Shown here piece after piece: positions 1 to 8,500 of a stretch of DNA of 47,361 bases. The position numbers and the translations under genes were made by a program. Origin of the DNA: Symbiodinium natans (Eukaryota; Sar; Dinophyceae; Suessiales; Symbiodiniaceae); the NCBI GenBank assembly GCA_905221605.1, contig CAJNDS010000575.1:64001-111361 (forward strand), in the 5' to 3' direction. The first letter of the stretch is position 1, and each line of letters starts with the position of its first letter. The notes below the pieces were generated by a model. That model was not told where the DNA came from, did no database searches, and worked only from the letters and a program-made list of their open reading frames with translations.

Positions 1-2
1 TC

Positions 3-3000
3 AGGACTACGCCCAAGGATGCTCCCGTTCCCACAGCATATGGCATGCTGAGTGGGAAGATATGGAAGAAGGGCCATTCCATGAAGCTCAGCCTCGGCTC
101 CCAGCACAAGGATCTTTCCAAGTGGGGAGATGTGAAGCCTTACTGGACCACATGGGTGGTTAGAGAAGATGGTGCTGTGGTGGCGGGGCACAACTGCTCG
201 CCCCTGGATGCGGTTCAGGGCGACATCGTCGTGCATTGGTCGTCAGTGGTGAACTGGCACGGCCACAGACATGTCGTGAATGAGCAGTGCGAAGTGCTCT
301 GGAGGTCTAAGGGCAAAGAGGTTGCCTTAGACCCCTCCTTCGGCAAGCTGATAGCCCTTGTGGGTAGGGTTACTCAGGTCGTTGGCTGGCGGGCAACCGG
401 AGAAGCTTCGGATCCCCGCGGTTCTACCCGGCAGGCGTCAAGGGTCCTTGCTCAGTTCTCTGCGTCCAATGAGGGCGTAGAAGGGCATTGGACCGCGGGC
501 GCTATCAGTCGCGGGAAGAATGCCAATGATTGCAAGCTGGAGGGTAGAGTTTTGGCGTTTATGGGTGAGGAGCACAAGGGCCCTGCTGTGGTTCTAGAGC
601 TTGTCAGCCATAGCCCTATCCTGTGCATTTGGGACCATTCCTCAACCAAGTTCAAGGTCGAGTTTAAGGGCGGTGTTCCGTCTTTGAGCCTGGCCGCGGG
701 GGAGGACGAAAATCGTCGCGAACAGCTTGCGGTCGAGGCGAGGGACGCGGCGAACATTTCGGAGTTCCGAGTAACGGGATCCCTTCGTACGGCGTGGTAC
801 GAGGGCCAGCGGCGCGATCCCTCATTGGCGGGCTCGATTCGCAAGCCGGAGCCGCCGATGGTGATATCCGGAGACGGGTTGTTGGAGCGCGAGGTGACCC
901 TCAGGACGGGTCAAACCGTCGTCGTCCCAGTGGTTCCCAACGGGGCTGCGGGCGCGAATGGGGTGACCTGGCGCCGCGCCTGCTACAATTCAGTCCACTG
1001 TGGAGTCCTTGGGGCCCATAGGTCTGCCGAGGTTACCATCAAACTGTTGGAGAGGGCAGTCTGGTGGCCCGATTTGGAGAAAGATGTGCGGACCTGGGTC
1101 GCCAAATGTCTCGCCTGCATTAAAGGCCGCTCTCGACCGACGAAGGTTGAGGCTCGTGCGGTCAAGTGTGGCGCCGAGACTTGCTGGCAGGAAGTCAGCG
1201 TGGACTGTGAGGGTCCGAACCGAGAGGACAGGGAGGGGCATAGGTACTCGCTTACGTACTTTGATTGCCTCAGTCATGCTGTCCTCCTCGAGCCTATGAG
1301 GTCTCTGACTCATGCGGAAGTCAGGAGGGCGTTCGTGCGCTGTGTGCTTCGCAGCAGGACGATCCCGAGCCTCATCAGGTCGGACAGAGGGCCAGAGTTC
1401 AAGAACGCGCTCATGGCAGAACTCAGCGCTATGCTTGGGACCGAGTGGCGGTTCAGCGCGCCCTTGAGGCCTTGTGAGTTGGGCGCAAACGAGCGAGTCC
1501 ACCAAGAAGTTCAAAAGGTGCTGGGGGCGGTCGTCAGACAAGTCGGCGCCTCCCTTTCCGAAGCTTGGTCGGATTGGCTCGTGGTGGCGGAGTACGTCAT
1601 AGACAACACTCCGGGACCCCACGGGTATACCCCGAGGGACCTAGAGCGGAGCTGGTCGCTCTCTCTACCACTTGAAAAGGACGTCCTGCGAGACGCCTTG
1701 CAGTTTGAACCCATCTCTGATTGGGCTCGGAGCCAGTTCAAACAGTTCTCGGAGCTAGCTGCTGCGGTCCGAGAGCACTGGACGCGGTCTTCAGAAGCGC
1801 GGGCGAAACTTGCAAACCGTCATAGGCGCACTGTGGACCTTAAACCAGGCGACCGAGTGGTCTGGAACGCTCCGAGGGCCCGCTCAGAGGGGGCGGGGCG
1901 TGTGCCTTGGAAACCGGGTCTGACCGGCCCCTGGCGCGTGTTGGAAGTCAAGGGCCACAGGCTCACCCTGGAGCCCGTGTCGATGGAGTCGGGGGGTACT
2001 TCTTCCGCCCGGCGCGGCCCGATGGAGGCGCACGCAGAAGACTGCATTCTTGTTCCTGCGGATGCAGATGGCGCGGAATCCCGCGAGCCGGTCGTCTTCG
2101 AAGACGATGAAACCGGCGGGGACGGCTCGTCTCGCCCCAGCTTAGGGCAGCAGGTTCAAGGTGACGCCAAGCAGGTGGAGTTCACGCTGACCAGGCGCGG
2201 GAGGGACTTCGTCCTCCGCCTTGGTGACCGCATTGCCTATCGGGGTGTAGGTGGAGGCCCGAAGGTGTGCAGGTTAGGGCGGGTCACGCAGGTGGATGCG
2301 GCCCGTGCGCAGGTCGGCGTCCATCGCTATCTCCCCGACGCCAGCGGGGTTCGCGTCAAATGGCGGCTTGCATATATCGCCGAGGACGGAGCGCTCACGC
2401 TCTCAGAAGGGACCCGTCCGGCCCATGAAGCGGTTTCTGTGAAGGAAATCATTTCCAAAATCGACCTAGACCGCGACGGCGTGCTTGCTGCAGCCTCGGC
2501 CAGAAAGTTGGACAAGGGGGCGTATTCGTTGCAGGACAGGACCCTCGAGCGAGCGTCTCGTGCCGGCACGAGTGTGCTCTCGATCCGAGAGGCCCTCGCG
2601 GACCTCTTGGTCGCGGAACCCCGCGCGTTGCAGCCTAGGGCTTCCCCAGAGTCGGGTGCTGTCGAGAGTTGGTTCCGGCAGTATTTCCTTGGTGGGGTTG
2701 CTGATGTCTTAGAGGTTGCTTGGGGTGACGCGGTCGTTTCCGACGCGGCGAGGAGGCACGGGTACAGGGTTGTTCCCGCTTTTGTGCAAGGCAAGCAGGC
2801 CTACGGGATCACCTGGAACCTGGCCGCGGAAGAGCACTTAGAGGCCATTAGCTTCGCTGTTCTGCGCACAGAGCCGAAGGTGCTCGTGATTGGGCTTGAG
2901 GGCAAGAATGTGCCCCGGGCTTTCCTCCAGCTAGTCGTCCGGTGTGCGCAGGAACGCACGCGCGCGGGCGCCCACGTCGCGCTGCGTTTGCAGGCGCAAA

Positions 3001-5549
3001 AAGGCGAGTGGGAACCTTGGCGGCTAGAGGAGTGGGGCGCCTTGTTTGGGACGCTCGCAGAGCCACGCTGGCCTTGGGCTTTCGTGCGGGCTGACATGTG
3101 CCAGTTCGCGCGGGCCAGTGGCCGCGGCAACCTCGTTGAGAGCGGGGCCCTGTGGCTCGCCGATTTCAGCCTAGAATCGGTAGGTTTGAGGTGTAGTAGG
3201 CCGGATGCGTTGGGCGCAGTGCGGCACAAGCACGTTGAGCGCGCGCAAGCTGACTACAACCTCATAGGAGCGGCTTTCTGCGCCTCGCTCCAGGACCTTG
3301 GTCTGAGGGGCGCAGAAGAGCTGTGCACCGCTGCAGTTGAAAGCTTTCCAGCGACTGCGGGTGCAGATAGCGCCGCGGCTGCGCCACCGCCCTCTCCAGT
3401 CGTTCCCCTCCCGGACGTGCGGTCGGGCGAGGACCTCACGCCAGCAGAGCGTGCGGAGCTGGATAAGGAGGTGGATAAGTATGCCGCGGAGAGGGAAGCG
3501 TTTTGGCGGACCAAGGCGGACGCCAAGGACTGGGATTCCGTCCGGGCTGACCTTGAGGTCTATGCTCTTGCGGGCGAGAAGGTCGCGGAGGATCCTAGGC
3601 GCACCGAGGCCTATAGAGACCTCGTATGGTCGGGTTTGAAGATCGAGCCTGGACCAACCAGACCCGGGCTGACCGATGCTGATATCGCAGCCGTCAGGGA
3701 GGTCATACGGCGAAAGGCCGCTGGGTTCTGGGTGGAGGACACCACCAGGACCACGGTCAGGAAGTTCGCCCATGACTGCATCCCCACCGGGCCGCCGGTC
3801 TCGTCCCAGCCTCACAGTCTGAGGGGCGAGTCCGCGCAATGGGTCGACGACAAGCTTGAAGAAGAATGCAAGCGGGGTCAGTTGATCCGCGGCAGCTCGG
3901 CTTGGGGATCTGCGCCGTTTCCGACCAAGGAAATGCCCAGCTACAAGCGGCATAGGAAGCGACGCTTGGTGGTTGACTACCGCCGTGTGAATGCCCGAAT
4001 TAAGCGCTCCACGTACTATTGTCGGCGGGGCAGCGATGTGCTCGCCGCCGCAGTAGGTTCGGTTTGGTATACCTTCGTGGATGCGGTTAGTGGGTTTAAT
4101 CAGATTAGGAACACCAAGCGTGCTCGCGAGGTGTTGGCCATTGTGGCAAGATCAGGGAAGTATCTCCCTGTCGGCCTCACCTTTGGCCCGATTAACGGCC
4201 CAGATGACTTCAACTTTGTGGTTGATAGGGCCTATGCCCCCGGCAGAGGTAGGCGCCTTAAGTATACTAAGGAGTGGATTGCCTACGTGGATGATCTTAC
4301 TGTTAGGACAGGTAGGGTCATTGATGGGCAGTTTTTCACTGATGCCCAAGCCGAGGGGGCGGTGCGCGAAGCGTGCGCCAAGGGGGCAGTCGCGGCTCCT
4401 CAGAGCACGTCGTCTGCTCTTGAAGCCTTAGGCGTTCGCGGTGCGCACAACTCCAAGCGCGCGAACCATGACGCGGCGCGCTCGGACCAGAATCACCCCA
4501 CGCGCGTTCTGATGCTCAGGATGTTGGGGCTGTTCGGGTGTTTCTGTGTTCAGGGCGGGTGTTTTTGGGGCGGGCCGTTTCCCAGGTCGCCGGTCTGCGG
4601 GCAGAAGGATTTTTCGTCGTTCGTCGCGTGCAGCTTCGTTCGTGTGTCCCGCAGCCAGTGTGTAGGAAGCAGGCCTAGAGGTTCGGTCCAAGGTCGAAGC
4701 AGAAGCCGTAGAAGCCTTAAAGCCCCGACCATAAGGAAACTCCCCAAACCCCCGCCGCAGCGGTTCAAGTGTGTTGTAGAGCCTAGGGTAGGTAGTCCCT
4801 CCCCGCGTTCGTGCCTGTGCACTGCGCCCCGCTGCGGGTCGCGACCAGACCGCGCGGGAGCGACCGATCGGTCGCCCGGACCTTCGTGGTCAACCACAAG
4901 GCCCCGCTGCGGGCCGTGCCCTGGCCGCGCGGGAGCGGCTGCCTACCACTACTGCACACCGGCCCCTTGCAGCGGGCCGTGTCCTGGCCGCTCAAGGGCG
5001 CGTCAGGTTTCCCTCGCCCATCGGAGGTCCAGCAAAGCCGCGGGCCTCAGTGCCGCGATGGGTGGAGGAGGGTCTAAGGGCAGGGGCAAAAGCAAGAGCC
5101 CAGGCCCTAAGGGCCGGAAGGGCCCGCCCACGATAGACGACGTGCAGCGCCTGCTAGTCCGATGCACGCGGCACGGCGAAGGTGGCTGCAGAGGCCGGTT
5201 CGGTCCGGGCGGCCTCTACCCGGTTGATGAGTTGATCGAGCAACTCGGGATCACCATCAACCAGTACAACCAGGCGGTCGCGCACGACGCCAACCAGCGG
5301 AAACCGAGGTTGGACACCTCGCACGCTGGTTTCCTTCGTGCCTTCCAAGGCCACTCTGCCGATTGTGGCCATCCGATGGGGTTCATGATGGAGGGCCTAA
5401 GTGAGACGGCCATCGACGACCTCATCCGTCAGTATGGCCCGGCCATGTGGCACGGCACGGACTTGCATGTCGTGCCAAGCCTGTTGCAGAACGGCCTGAT
5501 CCCCGGCGGCGGGCCGGGAGGCCGCCTCGGGGTTCACTACGTCCTATAG
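3..5549 (+). CDS. Retroelement Pol-like polyprotein (integrase, MTase-like, reverse transcriptase), 5' end outside window
   Basis: The frame is open from base 3, so the true start lies upstream; the first in-window ATG is at 45. In order: an H2C2 zinc-binding segment (about 985-1130, His/His then CLAC), an integrase core (about 1195-1530) with Asp in VSVDCEG, Asp in SDRGPEF and Glu in GANERVHQEV, and a GPY/F-like integrase tail (about 1835-1975, ending GPWRVLEV). A divergent methyltransferase-like stretch follows (about 2690-3310), then reverse transcriptase (about 3830-4320) with RLVVDYRRVN, FVDAVSGFNQI, LTFGPINGP and YVDD at 4284-4295. The RT resembles Gypsy-type enzymes, yet integrase precedes RT as in Copia and Gmr1-type elements. 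I see no protease or RNase H. Recognisable Pol ends near 4500; the rest of the frame crosses non-coding-looking DNA and the start of the next gene, where it stops at 5547-5549. The enzymes would copy element RNA and insert the cDNA. Family assignment is confident; the exact C-terminus is not. Confidence 0.85.
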   Translation, partial: RTTPKDAPVPTAYGMLSGKIWKKGHSMKLSLGSQHKDLSKWGDVKPYWTTWVVREDGAVVAGHNCSPLDAVQGDIVVHWSSVVNWHGHRHVVNEQCEVLWRSKGKEVALDPSFGKLIALVGRVTQVVGWRATGEASDPRGSTRQASRVLAQFSASNEGVEGHWTAGAISRGKNANDCKLEGRVLAFMGEEHKGPAVVLELVSHSPILCIWDHSSTKFKVEFKGGVPSLSLAAGEDENRREQLAVEARDAANISEFRVTGSLRTAWYEGQRRDPSLAGSIRKPEPPMVISGDGLLEREVTLRTGQTVVVPVVPNGAAGANGVTWRRACYNSVHCGVLGAHRSAEVTIKLLERAVWWPDLEKDVRTWVAKCLACIKGRSRPTKVEARAVKCGAETCWQEVSVDCEGPNREDREGHRYSLTYFDCLSHAVLLEPMRSLTHAEVRRAFVRCVLRSRTIPSLIRSDRGPEFKNALMAELSAMLGTEWRFSAPLRPCELGANERVHQEVQKVLGAVVRQVGASLSEAWSDWLVVAEYVIDNTPGPHGYTPRDLERSWSLSLPLEKDVLRDALQFEPISDWARSQFKQFSELAAAVREHWTRSSEARAKLANRHRRTVDLKPGDRVVWNAPRARSEGAGRVPWKPGLTGPWRVLEVKGHRLTLEPVSMESGGTSSARRGPMEAHAEDCILVPADADGAESREPVVFEDDETGGDGSSRPSLGQQVQGDAKQVEFTLTRRGRDFVLRLGDRIAYRGVGGGPKVCRLGRVTQVDAARAQVGVHRYLPDASGVRVKWRLAYIAEDGALTLSEGTRPAHEAVSVKEIISKIDLDRDGVLAAASARKLDKGAYSLQDRTLERASRAGTSVLSIREALADLLVAEPRALQPRASPESGAVESWFRQYFLGGVADVLEVAWGDAVVSDAARRHGYRVVPAFVQGKQAYGITWNLAAEEHLEAISFAVLRTEPKVLVIGLEGKNVPRAFLQLVVRCAQERTRAGAHVALRLQAQKGEWEPWRLEEWGALFGTLAEPRWPWAFVRADMCQFARASGRGNLVESGALWLADFSLESVGLRCSRPDALGAVRHKHVERAQADYNLIGAAFCASLQDLGLRGAEELCTAAVESFPATAGADSAAAAPPPSPVVPLPDVRSGEDLTPAERAELDKEVDKYAAEREAFWRTKADAKDWDSVRADLEVYALAGEKVAEDPRRTEAYRDLVWSGLKIEPGPTRPGLTDADIAAVREVIRRKAAGFWVEDTTRTTVRKFAHDCIPTGPPVSSQPHSLRGESAQWVDDKLEEECKRGQLIRGSSAWGSAPFPTKEMPSYKRHRKRRLVVDYRRVNARIKRSTYYCRRGSDVLAAAVGSVWYTFVDAVSGFNQIRNTKRAREVLAIVARSGKYLPVGLTFGPINGPDDFNFVVDRAYAPGRGRRLKYTKEWIAYVDDLTVRTGRVIDGQFFTDAQAEGAVREACAKGAVAAPQSTSSALEALGVRGAHNSKRANHDAARSDQNHPTRVLMLRMLGLFGCFCVQGGCFWGGPFPRSPVCGQKDFSSFVACSFVRVSRSQCVGSRPRGSVQGRSRSRRSLKAPTIRKLPKPPPQRFKCVVEPRVGSPSPRSCLCTAPRCGSRPDRAGATDRSPGPSWSTTRPRCGPCPGRAGAAAYHYCTPAPCSGPCPGRSRARQVSLAHRRSSKAAGLSAAMGGGGSKGRGKSKSPGPKGRKGPPTIDDVQRLLVRCTRHGEGGCRGRFGPGGLYPVDELIEQLGITINQYNQAVAHDANQRKPRLDTSHAGFLRAFQGHSADCGHPMGFMMEGLSETAIDDLIRQYGPAMWHGTDLHVVPSLLQNGLIPGGGPGGRLGVHYVL
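2690..3310 (+). other. Degenerate methyltransferase-like domain inside Pol
   Basis: Between integrase and RT the Pol frame reads VLEVAWGDAVVSDAARRHGY, then a GITWNL element and VLVIGLEGKNVP, and later a segment ending RADMCQFA. This pattern (acidic-glycine motif I, WDL-like motif, strand leading to the catalytic loop, late D-x-C-x-F) resembles the cytosine-methyltransferase-like domain that I believe occurs in other protist retroelements. The SPPC-type catalytic loop expected after the VLVIG strand is not present, so enzyme activity is unlikely. The call rests on motif spacing only and could be wrong. Confidence 0.35.
4828..4858 (+). repeat. Bulged hairpin family, copy 1
   Basis: CCCGC, bulged T, GCGG at 4828-4837 pairs with CCGCGCGGG at 4850-4858. 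The 12-base loop is GTCGCGACCAGA, the most divergent loop of the set. All nine stem pairs are Watson-Crick. Confidence 0.6.
4860..4875. repeat. 16-bp perfect palindrome
   Basis: GCGACCGATCGGTCGC is self-complementary over its whole length and begins directly after hairpin copy 1. It could be a protein-binding site or part of the same structured RNA leader. No function can be assigned. Confidence 0.6.
4881..4901 (+). repeat. Short-loop bulged hairpin
   Basis: CCTT, bulged C, GTGGT at 4881-4890 pairs with ACCACAAGG at 4893-4901 around a CA loop. It has the same single-base bulge placement as its neighbours but lacks the 12-base core loop. Confidence 0.5.
4903..4933 (+). repeat. Bulged hairpin family, copy 2
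   Basis: CCCGC, bulged T, GCGG at 4903-4912 pairs with CCGCGCGGG at 4925-4933 around the loop GCCGTGCCCTGG. The stem matches copy 1 while the loop matches the consensus of the later copies. Confidence 0.65.
4964..4998 (+). repeat. Bulged hairpin family, copy 3
   Basis: CCCTTG, bulged C, AGCGG at 4964-4975 pairs with CCGCTCAAGGG at 4988-4998 around the loop GCCGTGTCCTGG. The outer stem differs from copies 1 and 2 on both arms in a compensatory way, so pairing is kept while sequence changes. Confidence 0.65.
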
Positions 5550-8500
5550 GACACTGCCCCACGCAGTGGGAGGACGGAAGGCGCGGGTTCCGCCGCGGAT
5601 CGACTTGCATAGTCGAGGTCCGACTGGCGGTCCTGCGGGACGCCGGAGTGCCCATCTATGCAGGAGCGGATGGGGTGGCCCTCACTGGCCAGATTAGGGC
5701 CACCGGCATTTCCCGCATCTGGGCACTCCCCAAGGGCTCGCCTGTCTACTCAGACTTGATAGCTGAGTTGGAAGTGGATAGGTTGGTCTTGCGTGTCGAC
5801 CTAAAGAGTTTAGGCGACTCCAGTGCGGGCCCCAACCCGCCGTTGGGGCGAGGACCGAAACTGGGCACGGTCCAAGCGTCCCAAGCTGCTGCGGCCAGCA
5901 GTGGCGCGGCGAGCTCCTCGACGGTTGTGCTGGCCCCTGCGGGTCGTGTCATGGCCGCGGGGGCTGCCCAACCTGTGACCCCTCCTAAGGCCGCGCCTAA
6001 GGCCAAAGGGCGTCCCCTAGGGACTCCTAGGACTTCGATCGTGCCAGCGAAGCCCAAGGTGTACCCTAGGCGCAACATCCCGGGCCCCAATGTCCTCGAG
6101 CCCGAGGACTCGCTCGAGGAAGAGGCAGCCCAAGCAGCTGAAGGTGTCGAGGAAGATAGTTCCAGCTCGGATCTTCCCGACACGCGGGCGCCTCCAGCCG
6201 CGGTCAGAGTGAAGGAGGACGAGGAGCCCGCTAGTGGGGCCCAGGCCGAGAGCACAGAGGAAGGAGTCCTCGTGCTCGGCCAGTCTGTGGTCACCAGCGC
6301 GAAGGAATACCTCGCGCGGTCCGAAGCTCTTCTTAGAGCGCAGAAGCTCCAGTCGAGAATACTGGAGGTTGCGGGAACTGCGATGGTGAAGCTGGAGAAG
6401 ATCACCAAGCGTGAGGAGTCCCTCAAAACGCTGCGCCGAGAGGGAGAGAGTCGGGCGGCCGGGGAAGGCGCCGACGGGGAAGAGGTGTCTGACGATGGTC
6501 AGGACGCCCCCGGGGCTGCGGGGTCGAGCACTTCCGCCAGGCCTTCAGGAGGCGGGACTGCTCAGTCCGCCTCAGCCTCAGAGGAGCCTCGCCCCAACGC
6601 TGACGGCCACTACGGATGTTCGGCTCCGGGATGCGGGCTAGCCTTTGAGTCGCTGGTGCAGTACCACTTGCATCAGGCGGCCTGCCATGGCGCCTCTCTT
6701 CCGCCCAACCTGGGGATCAGCCCCTCCGCACCTCTTGACCCTTTTCGTCAGGACTGGCGGGGACGGCTGTTCCGCCGAGGAAAGGACGGTGGGTATGGGG
6801 AGGTGCCCATGCTCCGAGTGATTAGGTACCACAAAGCCAACGGGTACGATCACTCGAGAGTCCCGCTCCTGAGGCGAGGGGACCGAATCCAGCTTGAGGA
6901 TGGATCGCACCACATCTATGGTGGTAGCCATCCGCCGGGGTGGCTTCGCGACGACCCCGAGCTGGACCCCCCTGGTGCTCCAGAGGGAAGCGATGGAGGG
7001 TCCACGCCCAAGAGCGAGCCCACGGAGGAGGCCGTGCCCGAGCCTCCGCGGAAGGCCGCTCCGCGCGGGCGGGCCCTCGAGCCGCCGAAGGGCGACGTCC
7101 AGCGACGCCTGGCCGAGCGTCGCTCCAAGCGAGACTACTCGCCGGACCTGGTGACGCCTCTCGACGATCTCCATGCCAAGGAGATCGACTCCTTCTTCGC
7201 GGGCGACCCAGCCGCAGATAGCCTTGACGTCATTTTGATGCGCGCCGAGGTTCGCACTGAGTCCCACCTCAAGGTTGGCCGGGAGGAGGAAGAGCCCCTG
7301 GTCAAGGAGGAACAGGAGGAGGAGACGGAGGTCGTCAAGGACGAAGAGGTCTCGGTTGAGATGGAGGCTGCCACCGCGGATGAGGCGGACGAGGTCGCCC
7401 TCCCAGCCAACCGAGCCTACGTCGAAGGCCGCTTTTACCCCTACGGCAGCTGGCGGTGCTTCTTCTGCGAAGCCATTAACCCGGTGACCGAGGACCAGTG
7501 CCTCACCACGCACGCGGGCGGCCCGAATGCGGGCGCCCCGTGCGACGGCCGATGGATCAATGGGATCGACATCGGGTGGTGGGAGGTGGATCCCCAAACC
7601 GCGCCGGAGCAATGGCGGCGGAGGTTTTCTGCCGAAGAGCTTGAAGACCAACAAGCGCGGGCAGATGCCGCGAGGCTCCTCAGCGATGAGGAACTCGCTG
7701 AAGCCCTCCAGGCGGCCGAGGAGGCGCAGGCGGCCGAGCGCGCCAAGAAGCGGGAGCGGCGCCAGGCGGAGAAGGCGGAGCGCGATGATCACATCAGCGA
7801 AGCGCTCCGCATAGCAGGGTGGCAGTGCCCTAACTGCTATGAATGGAACCTTTCATTCAGGCAGTTGTGCTTTAGGTGCAGCACACCTCTCCGCTTGGCA
7901 GAGGTCGTGTCCCGCGGGATCCCGGATCCGCGGCGCGGCGAACAGAGGGACTCGGGCTCCGAGAGCAGCCAAGATGAGCTGGAGTACGAGATCCTTCTGG
8001 CCAATCGCGCGATGGATCAGGAAACGATCCAGCCTCTTCTTAGAAGCAAACACAAGAAGAGGGGCGGCAAGAGACGTCGCGAGGAGGCGACGCACGGCAA
8101 GGGCCGCGACCCTTGGGGTGCTTGGGCAGACGCCCGTGGCAAGGGCCAGGGCAAGCCGAAGGGCAGAGGCAAGTCCGATGCCAAGGGCAAGCCCAAGGGG
8201 AGGGGCAAGTACGCCTGGGGCGCTTTCGCCGCGGGCATTGTTGCCGCGCTCCAACCCCGCCCAAGCACCAGCTGGGTCCCAGCTTTCCCGTGCGGGTCGG
8301 CCCGGCCGCCGCCGAGTGTTCCGCTTCCGCCGCGGACCCCCTTTTTCCTGGGTCGCGGGCTCCTCAATCGGTTGATGCACGCCCTCAACGGGAACATCAA
8401 CGGCTGGTGGGGCCTGGCGGCTGCAGCGTCGGCGCCGATTGCCTTGCAGTTGCACCGCGGGGTCGTGCATGTCGTCGAGGACTCCATGCACGCGGTTGCA

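Larger units (their letters stand above)
4500..5057. other. GC-rich inter-ORF region with a cluster of hairpins
   Basis: This lies between the last recognisable Pol sequence and the ATG of the phosphotransferase gene. More than one forward frame is open here, which I read as a consequence of high GC, because the predicted peptides are low-complexity Arg/Pro/Cys strings. It holds five hairpins or palindromes between 4828 and 4998. It may be an untranslated leader, or a boundary between two elements. No LTR copy of it is visible elsewhere in the window. A continuous fusion of Pol to the next protein cannot be excluded because no stop interrupts the shared frame. Confidence 0.5.

Noticed and set aside
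2094-2107. GTCTTCGAAGAC palindrome in Pol
   Set aside because: Single short palindrome inside coding sequence, without the loop of the hairpin family.
6638-7792. 384-codon minus-strand frame opposite the zinc-finger protein
   Set aside because: It is a GC-driven shadow of the forward gene, with Leu/Arg-rich composition and no motif.
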